Shown here one piece after another: positions 59,498 to 64,000 of a stretch of 64,000 nt of DNA (position 1 is the first letter of the stretch; each line of letters begins with the position of its first letter). This DNA is from Brachynemurus nebulosus (lineage: Eukaryota > Arthropoda > Insecta > Neuroptera > Myrmeleontidae). The notes under the pieces are model-generated. The model was given only the letters and a program-made list of their open reading frames with translations. It was not told the origin of the DNA and did not search any database. Both the position numbers and the translations under genes were made by a program. The stretch lies in contig JAPWDM010000012.1 of NCBI GenBank assembly GCA_035578155.1, forward strand, positions 11,724,501-11,788,500, given 5' to 3'.

Positions 59498-59934
59498 ACG
59501 AATTTTCGAATCGAAAATTCAACTATTACAGTCACTGTCATGGCGCGATTTGAGCCCGAGACTATGGCAGAGATTTGTTTCGACATCCCTAGAATCCGAA
59601 ATTGATATTCACCATGTATTTACGTGTCCGCGCGATGACTTTCGAACGAAATGTCCCATTGTTACGGAACTTGATGAAAATGTTAGGAGTCCAAAAATCT
59701 TGGATGAGTTCGTTAGTCAGACACGTCCAATGCCTGGAACATAGTTTTTCGGGCATTTTTCGTGGAAAAAATAGATTTTTTAATCAAAAAGTTTTTACAC
59801 CATTAGAAAGAGGAGAAAAAATGACATAAAAAGGTTTTTAAACAATTATTCTATGTAACCCGGTTTCCGAGAAAAACTAATTTTTGTAAACGAAAATTCG
59901 CTGTTTTATGCAGGATGCTGCGACAGGGGTATTT
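59498..59934 (+). mobile_element. HINE/DINE-like element without microsatellite
   Basis: From GAATTTTCGAATCGAAAATTC through CACTGTCATGGCGCGA, GCGCGATGACTTTCGAACG, and the 3' hairpin GCAGGATGCTGC to GACAGGGGTA. It lacks the central (TA)n and is more diverged at the 5' tip. Confidence 0.78.
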
Positions 59935-60002
59935 GTATTACTTGAAGTAAGATAATCCTTTTCCGAATAGCTATTATGCCAATTTATCTATACAAATATC
60001 TA

Positions 60003-60675
60003 CAGAGTGTTCCAGTACTATTATCAGTCGATTCTCCCTAGTCATTTCTAACAAATTTTGAGATATAATATATTTATATCCCGGGATTTTCCCGTTGCCC
60101 ATCTCTATCTGTAATACAGTTATGGAATGTGTTACCTTAAACAATTACAATTAAAAAATTATATAAAACGAAATTTTCAAAATTTCTGAAAAGTATTAAT
60201 TGCAGATACAACTTTGGGTCACCAACAAAAAGTAATATTTTGTGAAATAATAAAGAAAAAATTTATTATTTGCAGATATAACATTATAATCGTAAACAGA
60301 ATGCAAATTTTGTAAAATAACTAAAAAATTGGTGGTTGCAACTGCAATGAAAATTAAAACTATGAATTTTTTCCACAAAAATTTTATCACAACATTTAAA
60401 ACTAACAGTTATAATGAACTTGACAAAGTTTCAAAGTTCTAAGATAATTTGGAAAAAAAGTTATTAGGTTTTAAATTTCTTCAAAATCTTATTTCTTCAA
60501 TATCCTAAAATTAGTGATTTTGCAGTTGTAACGGTTTTACTCTCAAGGTGCGATATGATTAAAACGAAAACCTTTTTCAAATCAAATTAACCCCCTCCTA
60601 TTTTAGAGAGGAAACGGACACGAGATTGAACTTTTTAGTGTACGTAACCCTAAAAAAATGTTCTGGAACACCCTG
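60003..60675. mobile_element. TA-flanked MITE (CAGGGTGTTCC type)
   Basis: Tips CAGAGTGTTCCAGTAC and, inverted, CAGGGTGTTCCAGAAC, each next to TA (60001-60002, 60676-60677). Interior AT-rich, no coding. Confidence 0.78.
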
Positions 60676-60677
60676 TA

Positions 60678-62173
60678 TACCACTGAGACTACTTATTTTT
60701 CATAATATTACAAGAAAATATTCTATATCCTTATATTATGTATGTACGAATAAAAAATATAATGATTTAAATTACATTCAAATGACGCATAAAAATGCAT
60801 GTTTTACAACACGGACAGACAGACAGACAGCATCAGCCACCACTGCTACAGAAGAAAATTTATATTTTCCTAATGTAATGTCTCAGATGAAAACCGAAGA
60901 ATAAGAAAGAAAGAACGGGAACTGAAAGAAATGTGGTACTACTTACATCACACAGACAATACCTATAATATATTCGCATGCGACGACATATAGGTTTTCA
61001 CCAACCTTGTACGTGCCACCCGTGTCACTCGTGCCACCATATATACGTAGGACTAACATTTGCATGTCAACTGGCATCAAATGACAATAATTCATATTTT
61101 GTAAAAAGTCGGGAACAGATAATATTATGTCACACTAATAATAGTAAAATGCTGTTACATAAGTCTAATGCTAGTGGGTAATTTTGTTAGGTAATTCAAT
61201 TGTGAAGACCCACGACGGAATAAAAGTCGAAATTATTGTTTAAAAGGCTTTTACAAATGTAATCTATAGTTTTTCCCTAATTTTTTTAACGAAAAAGTAT
61301 GATAAATTACTTTAAAAAAAGTTTTAATGGAATATTTTTTTGGACTAAATTACATTTTAAAACAAAAAGGACAAAAGTGCCGGTTTCAAAGGAGGGAATT
61401 GGGAGACTAAAGCTGCTAAATGTCGAATAGGTCCACAAATTTCAAATACCCGATCACACCAAGCTAAAATGATTCCTAATATATAACATAATAATTGTAA
61501 ATTTTTCCAAGTTGCAAAGATTGGTTTTTCTTATTATGAATTTTCGTTTTTATAGGTTATACCTTAAGTATTAATATTAATTTTTCAAATGGTGTAAGAT
61601 TCTATAAGATTCTGTATTCTATAAGGCAGTTTTGTTGGGATATGTAAGTATACAAGATTATAGATTTAATATATATCTTAACATCACACTTTTAAAACGA
61701 TTTCTTTGTTCGAAGTTCAAAAATTTCTTTGAATTGTTTTTCATTTAAATCAAAGAAAAATATTCTTTTGATATAAACAAATTTTCAATTTTTTTTTTTC
61801 AGTAGTCAAGGAAATTTTTTTTTTTTGAACTAAAAAAATAATTTTTTAGTTTTAAGGAAAAAAAAAACAAACAAAGAAATTTGTATTCTTTGAACAAAGA
61901 AGTCGTTTTGAGAGTGCAATACTAGCTAGAGTGATGGCGTTCTTTTTAATGGAAAAAAATAATATGGATATTCTGCCAGTGACGTAAAATGGTTTTGTTT
62001 AATGACTTGCTATTAGAAACCATATGTTCGGCATTAAAATTCATCATTATTCGAAATTACCTCCCTGCTTCTTTTTGTTGTTAACTTAGAACAGACTGAG
62101 AGATTAGAATAGTTAAAATTGATTTTTTAATCCTCATAAAAATATATGGTATTTGTTAATTTCCAAAAACTCC
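60678..62173. other. intronic DNA, no exon found
   Basis: Includes a (GACA)n stretch at 60821-60830 and a slightly GC-richer patch at about 60975-61045. No exon is supported. Confidence 0.3.
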
Positions 62174-62673
62174 TTAACGTAGTTCCCCCGAGATAGTCAC
62201 GTACAAAAGTATAGTTTAGCGAAAAATTTTCTTTTATCAAAAATTATTTAACCACTTGTCTTTTTTAAATTTTCGCGCGCTTACGTTGTAGCAATAGCAT
62301 TGTTGAAAAAGCGTTGTAAAAACGTGGTAAAATGACGTTTACAAATTATATTTCAAAAACGAGACGGTCAATAATTTTTATTTCTTATTAAATATGGTTT
62401 GTAATTTTGTATTTTATAACATATTAATTTTCATAAAATTAAATTCCTTTGACGCGTTTTCATTTTATTCAAAAAAAAAAAAGAAAAGATTTTTTCCATA
62501 AGAGGCAAGAGCCCGTGTTAAAATTACAAAACTTTGAAACGATTTTTCTCAAAATTGGGGTAGTCAACTTTTTTCGGTAAAGGCTTAATATTGTTGGTAT
62601 TAAATTAAATAAATATCTGGAGAAGTTTCGTTAAAATCCTTTGAAAAATCGTTTTCCGGAGCAACTACCTTAA
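62174..62673. mobile_element. possible MITE with ~15-bp imperfect TIRs
   Basis: TTAACGTAGTTCCCCCG on the left and, inverted, TTAAGGTAGTTGCTCCG on the right. No convincing target duplication. Confidence 0.4.
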
Positions 62674-63510
62674 TGACTCAAAGGTCTTCACTTACGAAAA
62701 CGTACCAAACAATTGTAAAACTTAAATATATAAAATTTATTTCCCGGCACTGATGATATTTTTCTTGTTTCCGTATCAACTAGCTCTATACCCAACTAGG
62801 GGATGTATGGATGTTGTTTAAACTAAAATAAAAGGGAATAAAGCCCAACATTTACAAACACACCACCTTACCCTACCTCACCCTTTCGACACCCCCAAAA
62901 TGATGGTCGTAGATATACTTCTTACTTACACTGATGATGATTTTTAAAATGTCGCTTCAACGACACCACCAAGAAATTTGTCGTCACCACCGTAAGGAAA
63001 AAATATGATTGTGTAACTGAATTAAAATGCCACTTGTAATGTTTTATACAGCTGCGTCAACCAGGACAGTCAGACAGTGAGGCAGTCAGGATGCCTCATA
63101 CCTTCGTCGATGAAGTGTTTGGTGGTAGCATTTGAGTTGTACTTGTATGTAGTTGGGTTGAAACATTTTTATATTGTGTCAGATTACCATTATTAGTATT
63201 GTTTGTTATTTACTTGTATTTCAGGGTCTCGAGCGGGTAATAAGGGGACATTTGGTAATATTAGCTTTTATAAATGTGGATATTGAATTTCTAAAAAAAA
63301 ATTTTTGTTTTTTAGACTCTGAAGTTTAGGATTTATGTGTTCCAGTTAGGTACTATTACTCTGTTGGGTCATGAATTTTGTGTGAAAATGTGTTAAACTG
63401 ATTTTTATCAGGATTCCGAAGAGAACATCGAGATCGAAATTTCGGTATGGTGTTCAACTGTTTGTTACATCCCTATAATTCCTACATTTGTTCGGTCTAT
63501 GAACATAAAA
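62674..63510. other. intronic DNA, no exon found
   Basis: A candidate acceptor at about 63050 (TTTTATACAG) opens a frame that does not continue the Dachshund segment in the required phase. See rejected items. Confidence 0.3.
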
Positions 63511-63673
63511 GAGTCTCCACATTCTCGCCGAGGTTGAACGAGGTTCCTCGTCGAGTTCCTCGCTGAGGTTGGCTCAGCCTTATGAAAAGCATTAAAACAC
63601 CAACCGCGAGACACAACGGAATGACCCTCTACATTCTCGTTTTGTCCAACCTCGGCGAGAATGTGGAGACTCC
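63511..63673. mobile_element. short MITE with 26-bp TIRs
   Basis: GAGTCTCCACATTCTCGCCG continuing AGGTTG on the left, and CAACCTCGGCGAGAATGTGG continuing AGACTC on the right, are exact inverted repeats. The interior has further CGAGGTT units. The overlapping minus-strand frame is a shadow. Target duplication unclear. Confidence 0.85.
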
Positions 63674-64000
63674 TTAAAATTTTGCATGTATGCTTGTACA
63701 GTAATTTTTTTTTTTTTAATTTCTTGGGGTACTTTTCCATTTTCGAAAGTGGGGATGAAAATTTTTTTTCACGTAGATATCAGATCGTGTGGGATATTGT
63801 TAAAAACGGCTCTTAAAGTGAAGCTGAGATTTAATTTTACCATTTTGTTTCCGAGACTACTAAAGTAGCGAAAGCATTATAATCAATTTTGAGATACGAA
63901 ATTTTTCCCCCTAAAATGAAAATATTCACGTGCATTTTACATTTTAGAGCTTCTTGAGCAATTTTGAATTCATATTTGTCTGCAGGTCCATCAATCTGTA

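Noticed and set aside
63051..63180. Possible further exon after the acceptor TTTTATACAG
   Set aside because: In the phase required by the exon ending at 39768 it reads SCVNQDSQTV, with no resemblance to the expected continuation. The sequence is a local CAG/GTCAG-type repeat and no donor follows convincingly.
1..64000. CRISPR arrays, tRNA and rRNA genes, operons
   Set aside because: None seen. Tandem and inverted repeats here lack CRISPR spacing, and the DNA is clearly eukaryotic.

Overview
The window is AT-rich eukaryotic DNA. It holds two spliced coding exons in very large introns, no prokaryotic-style gene packing, and a dense layered load of DNA transposons, a Penelope-like retroelement and microsatellites. 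This suggests an arthropod, most likely an insect; I cannot place it more finely. 

The only host gene I can support is on the + strand: exons at 32148-32355 and 39709-39768. Their splice phases match and they join into one reading frame. The protein segment resembles, from memory, the conserved stretch between the two Dachshund domains of insect Dachshund (dac), a nuclear Ski/Sno-family transcription cofactor. On that reading nearly all of the window is dac intron: more than 32 kb upstream, 7.35 kb between the exons, and more than 24 kb downstream. No further exon was found.

Layout. 0-10 kb: a CAAGAC-rich hAT MITE, a foldback, a Penelope-like GIY-YIG remnant followed by a hammerhead-like motif, a hairpin repeat family, and a piggyBac remnant with exact TTAA flanks. 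10-20 kb: a PIF/Harbinger remnant that still encodes the N-terminus of its nuclease, several MITEs and foldbacks, and a ~147-bp tandem array. 20-27 kb: a TIR family in two copies, each interrupted by a different element, a 1-kb hAT with a nested MITE, and a foldback whose arms carry hammerhead-like motifs. 27-30 kb: a 2.5-kb TIR element hit by a mariner. 30-44 kb: the exons, a perfect 128-bp-arm palindrome just before the first exon, and a three-level nest (40-43 kb). 44-50 kb: a cluster of Helentron-like (HINE/DINE-type) repeats rearranged into large palindromes. 50-64 kb: three more hAT-type families, a decayed unrecognised coding stretch at 57.6-58.2 kb, and MITEs.

The most informative results are internal. 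Several insertions have their own empty site elsewhere in the window, so element boundaries and target duplications can be read directly. The commonest repeat has the architecture of Helentron-associated elements. Two near-perfect palindromes would form long dsRNA if transcribed as intron.
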